Positions 9,710 to 24,128 of a stretch of DNA of 64,000 bases are shown here, piece by piece. The translations under genes were made by a program, and so were the position numbers. Under the pieces are notes generated by a model that was given only the letters and a program-made list of their open reading frames with translations, was not told the DNA's origin and searched no databases. How positions within the stretch are numbered: the stretch's first letter is position 1; each line of letters starts with the position of its first letter. This DNA is from Mantis religiosa (taxonomy: Eukaryota > Arthropoda > Insecta > Mantodea > Mantidae): the NCBI GenBank assembly GCA_030765055.1, contig CM060958.1:113754972-113818971 (forward strand), in the 5' to 3' direction.

Positions 9710-12700
9710 ATTTGGCTAATAGATGGCTTGTTAGACCATTGGTAAAGTATTTCTCTTATAGCGCTAGAGTATTCTTGGAATAAAAACTGAATCTTTAATT
9801 GAATAGAGAAAAAACTTGAAGAGATTCGAACTCAGGACCTTTTCGTGACAATCGGTCACGGTAACCATTGCGCTACAAGCGTTGTTGCCGATATATGTTT
9901 TGATCTGATATTTATCGTCTGTTTTAGAGGGACCATAAAGATGAAAAATCTATTTTTAGATGGTAGGAATCGAGCCTGCAACCCTTTGAATTATTGGCCA
10001 TCACCCTAACCATTCGATTATAGATGGCTTGCTAGACCATTGGTAAACTACTTCTCTTATAGCGCTAGACTATTGTTGGAATAAAAACTGAATGTTTAAT
10101 TGAATAGGGAAAAAACTTGACGAGATTCGAACCCAGGACCTTGTCGTGACAATCGCTCACGGTAACCATTGCGCTACAAGCGTTGTTGCCGATATATGTT
10201 TTGATATGATATTTATCGTCTGTTTTAGAAGGACTATAAAGATGAAAAATCTATTTTTAGATGGTAGGAATCGAACCTGCAACCCTTTGAATTATTGGCC
10301 ACCACCCTAACCATTCGGCTAATAGATAGCTTGTTAGACCATTGGTAAAGTATTTCTCTTATAGCGCTAGGGTATTGTTGGAATAAAAACTGAATGTTTA
10401 ATTGGATAGAGAAAAAACTTGACGAGATTCGAACCCAGGACCTTTTCGTGACAGTCGGTCACGGTAACCATTGCGCTACAAGCGTTGTTGCTGATATATG
10501 TTTTGATCTGATATTTATCGTCTGTTTTAGAAGGACTATAAAGATGAAAAATCTATTTTTAGATGGTAGGAATCGAGCCTGCAACCCTTTGAATTATTGG
10601 CCACCACCCTAACCATTCGGCTAATTGATGGCTTGCTAGACCATTGGTAAAGTATTTCTCTTATAGCGCTAGAGTATTGTTGCAATAAAAACTGAATCTT
10701 TAATTGAATAGAGAAAAAACTTGAAGAGATTCGAACCCAGGACCTTTTCATGACAGTCGGTCACGGTAACCATTGCGCTACAAGCGTTGTTGCCGATATA
10801 TGTTTTGATCTGATATTTATCGTCTGTTTTAGAACGACTATAAAGATGAAAAATCTATTTTTAGATGGTAGGAATCGAGCCTGCAACCCTTTGAATTATT
10901 GGCCATCACCCTAACCATTCGATTATAGATGGCTTGCTAGACCATTGGTAAACTATTTCTCTTATAGCGCTAGACTATTGTTGGAATAAAAACTGAATGT
11001 TAAATTGAATAGAGAAAAAACTTGATGAGATTCGAACCCAGGACTTTGTCGTGACAATCGCTCACGGTAACCATTGCGCTACAAGCGTTGTTGCCGATAC
11101 ATGTTTTGATATGATATTTATCGTCTGTTTTAGAAGGACTATAAAGATGAAAAATCTATTTTTAGATGGTAGGAATCGAACCTGCAACCCTTTGAATTAT
11201 TGGCCACCACCCTAACCATTCGGCTAATAGATAGCTTGTTAGACCATTGGTAAAGTATTTGTCTTATAGCGCTAGGGTATTGTTGGAATAAAAACTGAAT
11301 CTTTAATTGAATAGAGAAAAAACTTGAAGAGATTCGAACACAGGACCTTTTCGTGACAGTCGGTCCCGGTAACCATTGCGCTACAAGCGTTGTTGCTGAT
11401 ATATGTTTTGATCTGATATTTATCGTCTGTTTTAGAAGGACTATGAAGATGAAAAATCTATTTTTAGATGGTAGGAATCGAACCTGCAACCCTTTGAATT
11501 ATTGGCAACCACCCTAACCATTCGGCTAATAGATGGCTTGTTAGACCATTGGTAAAGTATTTCTCTTATAGCGCTAGAGTATTCTTGGAATAAAAACTGA
11601 ATCTTTAATTGAATAGAGAAAAAACTTGAAGAGATTCGAACTCAGGACCTTTTCGTGACAATCGGTCACGGTAACCATTGCGCTACAAGCGTTGTTGCCG
11701 ATATATGTTTTGATCTGATATTTATCGTCTGTTTTAGAGGGACCATAAAGATGAAAAATCTTTTTTTAGATGGTAGGAATCGAGCCTGCAACCCTTTGAA
11801 TTATTGGCCATCACCCTAACCATTCGATTATAGATGGCTTGCTAGACCATTGGTAAACTACTTCTCTTATAGCGCTAGACTATTGTTGGAATAAAAACTG
11901 AATGTTTAATTGAATAGGGAAAAAACTTGACGAGATTCGAACCCAGGACCTTGTCGTGACAATCGCTCACGGTAACCATTGCGCTACAAGCGTTGTTGCC
12001 GATATATGTTTTGATATGATATTTATCGTCTGTTTTAGAAGGACTATAAAGATGAAAAATCTATTTTTAGATGGTAGGAATCGAACCTGCAACCCTTTGA
12101 ATTATTGGCCACCACCCTAACCATTCGGCTAATAGATAGCTTGTTAGACCATTGGTAAAGTATTTCTCTTATAGCGCTAGGGTATTGTTGGAATAAAAAC
12201 TGAATGTTTAATTGGATAGAGAAAAAACTTGAAGAGATTCGAACCCAGGACCTTTTCGTGACAGTCGGTCGCGGTAACCATTGCGCTACAAGCGTTGTTG
12301 CCGATATATGTTTTGATCTGATATTTATCGTCTGTTTTAGAAGGACTATAAAGATGAAAAATCTATTTTTAGATGGTGGGAATCGAACCTGCAACCCTTT
12401 GAATTATTGGCCACCACCCTAACCATTCGGCTAATAGATGGCTTGCTATATCTTTGGTAAAGTATTTCTCTTATAGCGCTAGAGTATTGTTGCAATAAAA
12501 ACTGAATCTTTAATTGAATAGAGAAAAAACTTGAAGAGATTCGAACCCAGGACCTTGTCGTGACAATCGCTCACGGTAACGATTGCGCTACAAGCGTTGT
12601 TGCCGATATATGTTTTGATCTGATATTTATCGTCTGTTTTAGAACGACTATAAAGATGAAAAATCTATTTTTAGATGGTAGGAATCGAGCCTGCAACCCT

Positions 12701-13329
12701 TTGAATTATTGGCCATCACCCTAACCATTCGATTATAGATGGCTTGCTAGACCATTGGTAAACTATTTCTCTTATAGCGCTAGACTATTGTTGGAATAAA
12801 AACTGAATGTTAAATTGAATAGAGAAAAAACTTGATGAGATTCGAACCCAGGACTTTGTCGTGACAATCGCTCACGGTAACCATTGCGCTACAAGCGTTG
12901 TTGCCGATACATGTTTTGATATGATATTTATCGTCTGTTTTAGAAGGACTATAAAGATGAAAAATCTATTTTTAGATGGTAGGAATCGAACCTGCAACCC
13001 TTTGAATTATTGGCCACCACCCTAACCATTCGGCTAATAGATAGCTTGTTAGACCATTGGTAAAGTATTTGTCTTATAGCGCTAGGGTATTGTTGGAATA
13101 AAAACTGAATCTTTAATTGAATAGAGAAAAAACTTGAAGAGATTCGAACACAGGACCTTTTCGTGACAGTCGGTCCCGGTAACCATTGCGCTACAAGCGT
13201 TGTTGCTGATATATGTTTTGATCTGATATTTATCGTCTGTTTTAGAAGGACTATGAAGATGAAAAATCTATTTCTAGATGGTAGGAATCGAACCTGCAAC
13301 CCTTTGAATTATTGGCAACCACCCTAACC
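9710..13329. repeat. Higher-order repeat, 12-unit block of 3620 bp (copy 1)
   Basis: This block and the next match at a shift of 3620 bp, twelve units. The variant TTTGGCTAAT recurs at 9711 and 13331, and the GACGAG-plus-GGATAG unit near 10394 recurs at 14014. The unit with TTGCAATAAA near 10681 recurs at 14301. Inside the block a 1810-bp (6-unit) period links 11139 to 12949, and type II units fall every 905 bp. Boundaries are approximate. Confidence 0.82.
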
Positions 13330-16300
13330 ATTTGGCTAATAGATGGCTTGTTAGACCATTGGTAAAGTATTTCTCTTATAGCGCTAGAGTATTCTTGGAA
13401 TAAAAACTGAATCTTTAATTGAATAGAGAAAAAACTTGAAGAGATTCGAACTCAGGACCTTTTCGTGACAATCGGTCACGGTAACCATTGCGCTACAAGC
13501 GTTGTTGCCGATATATGTTTTGATCTGATATTTATCGTCTGTTTTAGAGGGACCATAAAGATGAAAAATCTATTTTTAGATGGTAGGAATCGAGCCTGCA
13601 ACCCTTTGAATTATTGGCCATCACCCTAACCATTCGATTATAGATGGCTTGCTAGACCATTGGTAAACTACTTCTCTTATAGCGCTAGACTATTGTTGGA
13701 ATAAAAACTGAATGTTTAATTGAATAGGGAAAAAACTTGACGAGATTCGAACCCAGGACCTTGTCGTGACAATCGCTCACGGTAACCATTGCGCTACAAG
13801 CGTTGTTGCCGATATATGTTTTGATATGATATTTATCGTCTGTTTTAGAAGGACTATAAAGATGAAAAATCTATTTTTAGATGGTAGGAATCGAACCTGC
13901 AACCCTTTGAATTATTGGCCACCACCCTAACCATTCGGCTAATAGATAGCTTGTTAGACCATTGGTAAAGTATTTCTCTTATAGCGCTAGGGTATTGTTG
14001 GAATAAAAACTGAATGTTTAATTGGATAGAGAAAAAACTTGACGAGATTCGAACCCAGGACCTTTTCGTGACAGTCGGTCACGGTAACCATTGCGCTACA
14101 AGCGTTGTTGCTGATATATGTTTTGATCTGATATTTATCGTCTGTTTTAGAAGGACTATAAAGATGAAAAATCTATTTTTAGATGGTAGGAATCGAGCCT
14201 GCAACCCTTTGAATTATTGGCCACCACCCTAACCATTCGGCTAATTGATGGCTTGCTAGACCATTGGTAAAGTATTTCTCTTATAGCGCTAGAGTATTGT
14301 TGCAATAAAAACTGAATCTTTAATTGAATAGAGAAAAAACTTGAAGAGATTCGAACCCAGGACCTTTTCATGACAGTCGGTCACGGTAACCATTGCGCTA
14401 CAAGCGTTGTTGCCGATATATGTTTTGATCTGATATTTATCGTCTGTTTTAGAACGACTATAAAGATGAAAAATCTATTTTTAGATGGTAGGAATCGAGC
14501 CTGCAACCCTTTGAATTATTGGCCATCACCCTAACCATTCGATTATAGATGGCTTGCTAGACCATTGGTAAACTATTTCTCTTATAGCGCTAGACTATTG
14601 TTGGAATAAAAACTGAATGTTAAATTGAATAGAGAAAAAACTTGATGAGATTCGAACCCAGGACTTTGTCGTGACAATCGCTCACGGTAACCATTGCGCT
14701 ACAAGCGTTGTTGCCGATACATGTTTTGATATGATATTTATCGTCTGTTTTAGAAGGACTATAAAGATGAAAAATCTATTTTTAGATGGTAGGAATCGAA
14801 CCTGCAACCCTTTGAATTATTGGCCACCACCCTAACCATTCGGCTAATAGATAGCTTGTTAGACCATTGGTAAAGTATTTGTCTTATAGCGCTAGGGTAT
14901 TGTTGGAATAAAAACTGAATCTTTAATTGAATAGAGAAAAAACTTGAAGAGATTCGAACACAGGACCTTTTCGTGACAGTCGGTCCCGGTAACCATTGCG
15001 CTACAAGCGTTGTTGCTGATATATGTTTTGATCTGATATTTATCGTCTGTTTTAGAAGGACTATGAAGATGAAAAATCTATTTTTAGATGGTAGGAATCG
15101 AACCTGCAACCCTTTGAATTATTGGCAACCACCCTAACCATTCGGCTAATAGATGGCTTGTTAGACCATTGGTAAAGTATTTCTCTTATAGCGCTAGAGT
15201 ATTCTTGGAATAAAAACTGAATCTTTAATTGAATAGAGAAAAAACTTGAAGAGATTCGAACTCAGGACCTTTTCGTGACAATCGGTCACGGTAACCATTG
15301 CGCTACAAGCGTTGTTGCCGATATATGTTTTGATCTGATATTTATCGTCTGTTTTAGAGGGACCATAAAGATGAAAAATCTATTTTTAGATGGTAGGAAT
15401 CGAGCCTGCAACCCTTTGAATTATTGGCCATCACCCTAACCATTCGATTATAGATGGCTTGCTAGACCATTGGTAAACTACTTCTCTTATAGCGCTAGAC
15501 TATTGTTGGAATAAAAACTGAATGTTTAATTGAATAGGGAAAAAACTTGACGAGATTCGAACCCAGGACCTTGTCGTGACAATCGCTCACGGTAACCATT
15601 GCGCTACAAGCGTTGTTGCCGATATATGTTTTGATATGATATTTATCGTCTGTTTTAGAAGGACTATAAAGATGAAAAATCTATTTTTAGATGGTAGGAA
15701 TCGAACCTGCAACCCTTTGAATTATTGGCCACCACCCTAACCATTCGGCTAATAGATAGCTTGTTAGACCATTGGTAAAGTATTTCTCTTATAGCGCTAG
15801 GGTATTGTTGGAATAAAAACTGAATGTTTAATTGGATAGAGAAAAAACTTGAAGAGATTCGAACCCAGGACCTTTTCGTGACAGTCGGTCGCGGTAACCA
15901 TTGCGCTACAAGCGTTGTTGCCGATATATGTTTTGATCTGATATTTATCGTCTGTTTTAGAAGGACTATAAAGATGAAAAATCTATTTTTAGATGGTGGG
16001 AATCGAACCTGCAACCCTTTGAATTATTGGCCACCACCCTAACCATTCGGCTAATAGATGGCTTGCTATATCTTTGGTAAAGTATTTCTCTTATAGCGCT
16101 AGAGTATTGTTGCAATAAAAACTGAATCTTTAATTGAATAGAGAAAAAACTTGAAGAGATTCGAACCCAGGACCTTGTCGTGACAATCGCTCACGGTAAC
16201 GATTGCGCTACAAGCGTTGTTGCCGATATATGTTTTGATCTGATATTTATCGTCTGTTTTAGAACGACTATAAAGATGAAAAATCTATTTTTAGATGGTA

Positions 16301-16949
16301 GGAATCGAGCCTGCAACCCTTTGAATTATTGGCCATCACCCTAACCATTCGATTATAGATGGCTTGCTAGACCATTGGTAAACTATTTCTCTTATAGCGC
16401 TAGACTATTGTTGGAATAAAAACTGAATGTTAAATTGAATAGAGAAAAAACTTGATGAGATTCGAACCCAGGACTTTGTCGTGACAATCGCTCACGGTAA
16501 CCATTGCGCTACAAGCGTTGTTGCCGATACATGTTTTGATATGATATTTATCGTCTGTTTTAGAAGGACTATAAAGATGAAAAATCTATTTTTAGATGGT
16601 AGGAATCGAACCTGCAACCCTTTGAATTATTGGCCACCACCCTAACCATTCGGCTAATAGATAGCTTGTTAGACCATTGGTAAAGTATTTGTCTTATAGC
16701 GCTAGGGTATTGTTGGAATAAAAACTGAATCTTTAATTGAATAGAGAAAAAACTTGAAGAGATTCGAACACAGGACCTTTTCGTGACAGTCGGTCCCGGT
16801 AACCATTGCGCTACAAGCGTTGTTGCTGATATATGTTTTGATCTGATATTTATCGTCTGTTTTAGAAGGACTATGAAGATGAAAAATCTATTTTTAGATG
16901 GTAGGAATCGAACCTGCAACCCTTTGAATTATTGGCAACCACCCTAACC
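13330..16949. repeat. Higher-order repeat, 12-unit block of 3620 bp (copy 2)
   Basis: Second copy of the 3620-bp block, nearly identical to the first. Differences I noticed are single bases, such as TTTCTAGATGG at about 13272 in the first copy against the usual TTTTTAGATGG at 16892. The 6-unit period carries on to about 17.8 kb (15664 to 17474), after which the pattern switches to units like those at 7.9-8.8 kb. Confidence 0.8.
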
Positions 16950-18390
16950 ATTCGGCTAATAGATGGCTTGTTAGACCATTGGTAAAGTATTTCTCTTATA
17001 GCGCTAGAGTATTCTTGGAATAAAAACTGAATCTTTAATTGAATAGAGAAAAAACTTGAAGAGATTCGAACTCAGGACCTTTTCGTGACAATCGGTCACG
17101 GTAACCATTGCGCTACAAGCGTTGTTGCCGATATATGTTTTGATCTGATATTTATCGTCTGTTTTAGAGGGACCATAAAGATGAAAAATCTATTTTTAGA
17201 TGGTAGGAATCGAGCCTGCAACCCTTTGAATTATTGGCCATCACCCTAACCATTCGATTATAGATGGCTTGCTAGACCATTGGTAAACTACTTCTCTTAT
17301 AGCGCTAGACTATTGTTGGAATAAAAACTGAATGTTTAATTGAATAGGGAAAAAACTTGACGAGATTCGAACCCAGGACCTTGTCGTGACAATCGCTCAC
17401 GGTAACCATTGCGCTACAAGCGTTGTTGCCGATATATGTTTTGATATGATATTTATCGTCTGTTTTAGAAGGACTATAAAGATGAAAAATCTATTTTTAG
17501 ATGGTAGGAATCGAACCTGCAACCCTTTGAATTATTGGCCACCACCCTAACCATTCGGCTAATAGATAGCTTGTTAGACCATTGGTAAAGTATTTCTCTT
17601 ATAGCGCTAGGGTATTGTTGGAATAAAAACTGAATGTTTAATTGGATAGAGAAAAAACTTGAAGAGATTCGAACCCAGGACCTTTTCGTGACAGTCGGTC
17701 GCGGTAACCATTGCGCTACAAGCGTTGTTGCCGATATATGTTTTGATCTGATATTTATCGTCTGTTTTAGAAGGACTATAAAGATGAAAAATCTATTTTT
17801 AGATGGTGGGAATCGAACCTGCAACCCTTTGAATTATTGGCCACCACCCTAACCATTCGGCTAATAGATGGCTTGCTATATCTTTGGTAAAGTATTTCTC
17901 TTATAGCGCTAGAGTATTGTTGGAATAAAAACTGAATCTTTAATTGAATAGAGAAAAAACTTGAAGAGATTCGAACCCAGGACCTTTTCGTGACAGTCGG
18001 TCACGGTAACCATTGCGCTACAAGCGTTGTTGCCGATATATGTTTTGATCTGATATTTATCGTCTGTTTTAGAGGGACTATAAAGATGAAAAATCTATTT
18101 TTAGATGGTAGGAATCGAGCCTGCAACCCTTTGAATTATTGGCCACCACCCTAACCATTCGGCTAATAGATGGCTTGCTAGACCATTGGTAAAGTATTTC
18201 TCTTATAGCGCTAGAGTATTGTTGGAATAAAAACTGAGTCTTTAATTGAATAGAGAAAAAACTTGAAGAGATTCGAACCCAGGACCCTTTCGTAACAGTC
18301 GGTCACGGTCACCATTGCGCTACAAGCGTTGTTGCTGATATATGTTTTGATCTGATATTTATCGTCTGTTTTAGAAGGACTATAAAGATG

Positions 18391-18400
18391 AAAAAGTCTA
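18391..18400. other. One-base insertion tag GAAAAAGTC marking related units
   Basis: An extra G splits the usual GAAAAATC into GAAAAAGTC at about 18396. The same insertion occurs at about 22019 and 26848, at shifts of 3623 and 4829 bp. It is a clean marker of shared descent for these three units and changes the spacer after the A-half T5 run. Confidence 0.85.
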
Positions 18401-19299
18401 TTTTTAGATGGTAGGAATCGAACCTGCAGCCCTTTGAATTATTGGCCACCACCCTAACCATTCGGCTAATAGATGGCTTGCTAGACCATTGGTAAAGTAT
18501 TCCTCTTATAGCGCTAGAGTATTGTTGGAATAAAAACTGAATCTTTAATTGAATAGAGAAAAAACTTGAAGAGATTCGAACCCAGGAACTTTTCGTCACA
18601 GTCGGTCACGGTAACCATTGCGCTACAAGCGTTGTTGCTGATATATGTTTTGATCTGATATTTATCGTCTGTTTTAGAAGGACTATAAAGATGAAAAATC
18701 TATTTTTAGATGGTAGGAATCGAGCCTGCAACCCTTTGAATTATTGGCCACCACCCTAACCATTCGGCTAATAGATGGCTTGCTAGACCATTGGTAAAGT
18801 ATTTCTCTTATAGCGCTAGAGTATTGTTGGAATAAAAACTGAATATTTAATTGAATAGAGAAAAAACTTGAAGAGATTCGAACCCAGGACCTTTTCGTGA
18901 CAGTCGGTCACGGTAACCATTGCGCTACAAGCGTTGTTGCCGATACATGTTTTGATATGATATTTATCGTCTGTTTTAGAAGGACTATAAAGATGAAAAA
19001 TCTATTTTTAGATGGTAGGAATCGAACCTGCAACCCTTTGAATTATTGGCCACCACCCTAACCATTCGGCTAATAGATGGCTTGCTAGACCATTGGTAAA
19101 GTATTTCTCTTATAGCGCTAGGGTATTGTTGGAATAAAAACTGAATCTTTAATTGAATAGAGAAAAAACTTGAAGAGATTCGAACCCAGGACCTTTTCGT
19201 GACAGTCGGTCACGGTAACCATTGCGCTACAAGCGTTGTTGCCGATATATGTTTTGATATGATATTTATCGTCTGTTTTAGAAGGACTTTAAAGATGAA

Positions 19300-22200
19300 A
19301 AATCTATTTTTAGATGGTAGGAATCGAACCTGCAACCCTTTGAATTATTGGCCACCACCCTAACCATTCGGCTAATAGATAGCTTGTTAGACCATTGGTA
19401 AAGTATTTCTCTTATAGCGCTAGGGTATTGTTGGAATAAAAACTGAATGTTTAATTGGATAGAGAAAAAACTTGACGAGATTCGAACCCAGGACCTTTTC
19501 GTGACAGTCGGTCACGGTAACCATTGCGCTACAAGCGTTGTTGCTGATATATGTTTTGATCTGATATTTATCGTCTGTTTTAGAAGGACTATAAAGATGA
19601 AAAATCTATTTTTAGATGGTAGGAATCGAGCCTGCAACCCTTTGAATTATTGGCCACCACCCTAACCATTCGGCTAATTGATGGCTTGCTAGACCATTGG
19701 TAAAGTATTTCTCTTATAGCGCTAGAGTATTGTTGCAATAAAAACTGAATCTTTAATTGAATAGAGAAAAAACTTGAAGAGATTCGAACCCAGGACCTTT
19801 TCATGACAGTCGGTCACGGTAACCATTGCGCTACAAGCGTTGTTGCCGATATATGTTTTGATCTGATATTTATCGTCTGTTTTAGAACGACTATAAAGAT
19901 GAAAAATCTATTTTTAGATGGTAGGAATCGAGCCTGCAACCCTTTGAATTATTGGCCATCACCCTAACCATTCGATTATAGATGGCTTGCTAGACCATTG
20001 GTAAACTATTTCTCTTATAGCGCTAGACTATTGTTGGAATAAAAACTGAATGTTAAATTGAATAGAGAAAAAACTTGATGAGATTCGAACCCAGGACTTT
20101 GTCGTGACAATCGCTCACGGTAACCATTGCGCTACAAGCGTTGTTGCCGATACATGTTTTGATATGATATTTATCGTCTGTTTTAGAAGGACTATAAAGA
20201 TGAAAAATCTATTTTTAGATGGTAGGAATCGAACCTGCAACCCTTTGAATTATTGGCCACCACCCTAACCATTCGGCTAATAGATAGCTTGTTAGACCAT
20301 TGGTAAAGTATTTGTCTTATAGCGCTAGGGTATTGTTGGAATAAAAACTGAATCTTTAATTGAATAGAGAAAAAACTTGAAGAGATTCGAACACAGGACC
20401 TTTTCGTGACAGTCGGTCCCGGTAACCATTGCGCTACAAGCGTTGTTGCTGATATATGTTTTGATCTGATATTTATCGTCTGTTTTAGAAGGACTATGAA
20501 GATGAAAAATCTATTTTTAGATGGTAGGAATCGAACCTGCAACCCTTTGAATTATTGGCAACCACCCTAACCATTCGGCTAATAGATGGCTTGTTAGACC
20601 ATTGGTAAAGTATTTCTCTTATAGCGCTAGAGTATTCTTGGAATAAAAACTGAATCTTTAATTGAATAGAGAAAAAACTTGAAGAGATTCGAACTCAGGA
20701 CCTTTTCGTGACAATCGGTCACGGTAACCATTGCGCTACAAGCGTTGTTGCCGATATATGTTTTGATCTGATATTTATCGTCTGTTTTAGAGGGACCATA
20801 AAGATGAAAAATCTATTTTTAGATGGTAGGAATCGAGCCTGCAACCCTTTGAATTATTGGCCATCACCCTAACCATTCGATTATAGATGGCTTGCTAGAC
20901 CATTGGTAAACTACTTCTCTTATAGCGCTAGACTATTGTTGGAATAAAAACTGAATGTTTAATTGAATAGGGAAAAAACTTGACGAGATTCGAACCCAGG
21001 ACCTTGTCGTGACAATCGCTCACGGTAACCATTGCGCTACAAGCGTTGTTGCCGATATATGTTTTGATATGATATTTATCGTCTGTTTTAGAAGGACTAT
21101 AAAGATGAAAAATCTATTTTTAGATGGTAGGAATCGAACCTGCAACCCTTTGAATTATTGGCCACCACCCTAACCATTCGGCTAATAGATAGCTTGTTAG
21201 ACCATTGGTAAAGTATTTCTCTTATAGCGCTAGGGTATTGTTGGAATAAAAACTGAATGTTTAATTGGATAGAGAAAAAACTTGAAGAGATTCGAACCCA
21301 GGACCTTTTCGTGACAGTCGGTCGCGGTAACCATTGCGCTACAAGCGTTGTTGCCGATATATGTTTTGATCTGATATTTATCGTCTGTTTTAGAAGGACT
21401 ATAAAGATGAAAAATCTATTTTTAGATGGTGGGAATCGAACCTGCAACCCTTTGAATTATTGGCCACCACCCTAACCATTCGGCTAATAGATGGCTTGCT
21501 ATATCTTTGGTAAAGTATTTCTCTTATAGCGCTAGAGTATTGTTGGAATAAAAACTGAATCTTTAATTGAATAGAGAAAAAACTTGAAGAGATTCGAACC
21601 CAGGACCTTTTCGTGACAGTCGGTCACGGTAACCATTGCGCTACAAGGGTTGTTGCCGATATATGTTTTGATCTGATATTTATCGTCTGTTTTAGAGGGA
21701 CTATAAAGATGAAAAATCTATTTTTAGATGGTAGGAATCGAGCCTGCAACCCTTTGAATTATTGGCCACCACCCTAACCATTCGGCTAATAGATGGCTTG
21801 CTAGACCATTGGTAAAGTATTTCTCTTATAGCGCTAGAGTATTGTTGGAATAAAAACTGAGTCTTTAATTGAATAGAGAAAAAACTTGAAGAGATTCGAA
21901 CCCAGGACCCTTTCGTAACAGTCGGTCACGGTCACCATTGCGCTACAAGCGTTGTTGCTGATATATGTTTTGATCTGATATTTATCGTCTGTTTTAGAAG
22001 GACTATAAAGATGAAAAAGTCTATTTTTAGATGGTAGGAATCGAACCTGCAGCCCTTTGAATTATTGGCCACCACCCTAACCATTCGGCTAATAGATGGC
22101 TTGCTAGACCATTGGTAAAGTATTTCTCTTATAGCGCTAGAGTATTGTTGGAATAAAAACTGAATCTTTAATTGAATAGAGAAAAAACTTGAAGAGATTC

Positions 22201-24128
22201 GAACCCAGGAACTTTTCGTCACAGTCGGTCACGGTAACCATTGCGCTACAAGCGTTGTTGCTGATATATGTTTTGATCTGATATTTATCGTCTGTTTTAG
22301 AAGGACTATAAAGATGAAAAATCTATTTTTAGATGGTAGGAATCGAGCCTGCAACCCTTTGAATTATTGGCCACCACCCTAACCATTCGGCTAATAGATG
22401 GCTTGCTAGACCATTGGTAAAGTATTTCTCTTATAGCGCTAGAGTATTGTTGGAATAAAAACTGAATATTTAATTGAATAGAGAAAAAACTTGAAGAGAT
22501 TCGAACCCAGGACCTTTTCGTGACAGTCGGTCACGGTAACCATTGCGCTACAAGCGTTGTTGCCGATACATGTTTTGATATGATATTTATCGTCTGTTTT
22601 AGAAGGACTATAAAGATGAAAAATCTATTTTTAGATGGTAGGAATCGAACCTGCAACCCTTTGAATTATTGGCCACCACCCTAACTATTCGGCTAGTAGA
22701 TTGCTTGTTAGACCATTGGTAAAGTATTTGTCTTATAGCGCTAGGGTATTGTTGGAATAAAAACTGAATCTTTAATTGAATAGAGAAAAAACTTGAAGAG
22801 ATTCGAACACAGGACCTTTTCGTGACAGTCGGTCACGTTAACCATTGCGCTACAAGCGTTGTTGCCGATATATGTTTTGATCTGATATTTATCGTCTGTT
22901 TTAGAACGACTATAAAGATGAAAAATCTATTTTTAGATGGTAGGAATCGAGCCTGCAACCCTTTGAAATATTGGCCATCACCCTAACCATTCGATTATAG
23001 ATGGCTTGCTAGACCATTGGTAAACTATTTCTCTTATAGCGCTAGACTATTGTTGGAATAAAAACTGAATGTTAAATTGAATAGAGAAAAAACTTGTTGA
23101 GATTCGAACCCAGGACCTTGTCGTGACAATCGCTCACGGTAACCATTGCGCTACAAGCGTTGTTGCCGATACATGTTTTGATATGATATTTATCGTCTGT
23201 TTTAGAAGGACTATAAAGATGAAAAATCTATTTTTAGATGGTAGGAATCGAACCTGCAACCCTTTGAATTATTGGCCACCACCCTAACCATTCGGCTAAT
23301 AGATTGCTTGTTAGACCATTGGTAAAGTATTTGTCTTATAGCGCTAGGGTATTGTTGGAATAAAAACTGAATCTTTAATTGAATAGAGAAAAAACTTGAA
23401 GAGATTCGAACACAGGACCTTTTCGTGACAGTCGGTCCCGGTAACCATTGCGCTACAAGCGTTGTTGCTGATATATGTTTTGATCTGATATTTATCGTCT
23501 GTTTTAGAAGGACTATGAAGATGAAAAATCTATTTTTAGATGGTAGGAATCGAACCTGCAACCCTTTGAATTATTGGCAACCACCCTAACCATTCGGCTA
23601 ATAGATGGCTTGTTAGACCATTGGTAAAGTATTTCTCTTATAGCGCTAGAGTATTCTTGGAATAAAAACTGAATCTTTAATTGAATAGAGAAAAAACTTG
23701 AAGAGATTCGAACTCAGGACCTTTTCGTGACAATCGGTCACGGTAACCATTGCGCTACAAGCGTTGTTGCCGATATATGTTTTGATCTGATATTTATCGT
23801 CTGTTTTAGAGGGACCATAAAGATGAAAAATCTATTTTTAGATGGTAGGAATCGAGCCTGCAACCCTTTGAATTATTGGCCATCACCCTAACCATTCGAT
23901 TATAGATGGCTTGCTAGACCATTGGTAAACTACTTCTCTTATAGCGCTAGACTATTGTTGGAATAAAAACTGAATGTTTAATTGAATAGGGAAAAAACTT
24001 GACGAGATTCGAACCCAGGACCTTGTCGTGACAATCGCTCACGGTAACCATTGCGCTACAAGCGTTGTTGCCGATATATGTTTTGATATGATATTTATCG
24101 TCTGTTTTAGAAGGACTATAAAGATGAA
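19300..24128. repeat. Higher-order repeat, 16-unit block of 4829 bp (copy 1)
   Basis: Many landmarks recur exactly 4829 bp further on: 19447/24276, 20192/25021, 21097/25926, 21932/26761 and 23211/28040. The start lies near 19300, because GAAGGACTTTAAAG at 19290 is not matched at 24119. The two copies lie directly side by side. Confidence 0.85.
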
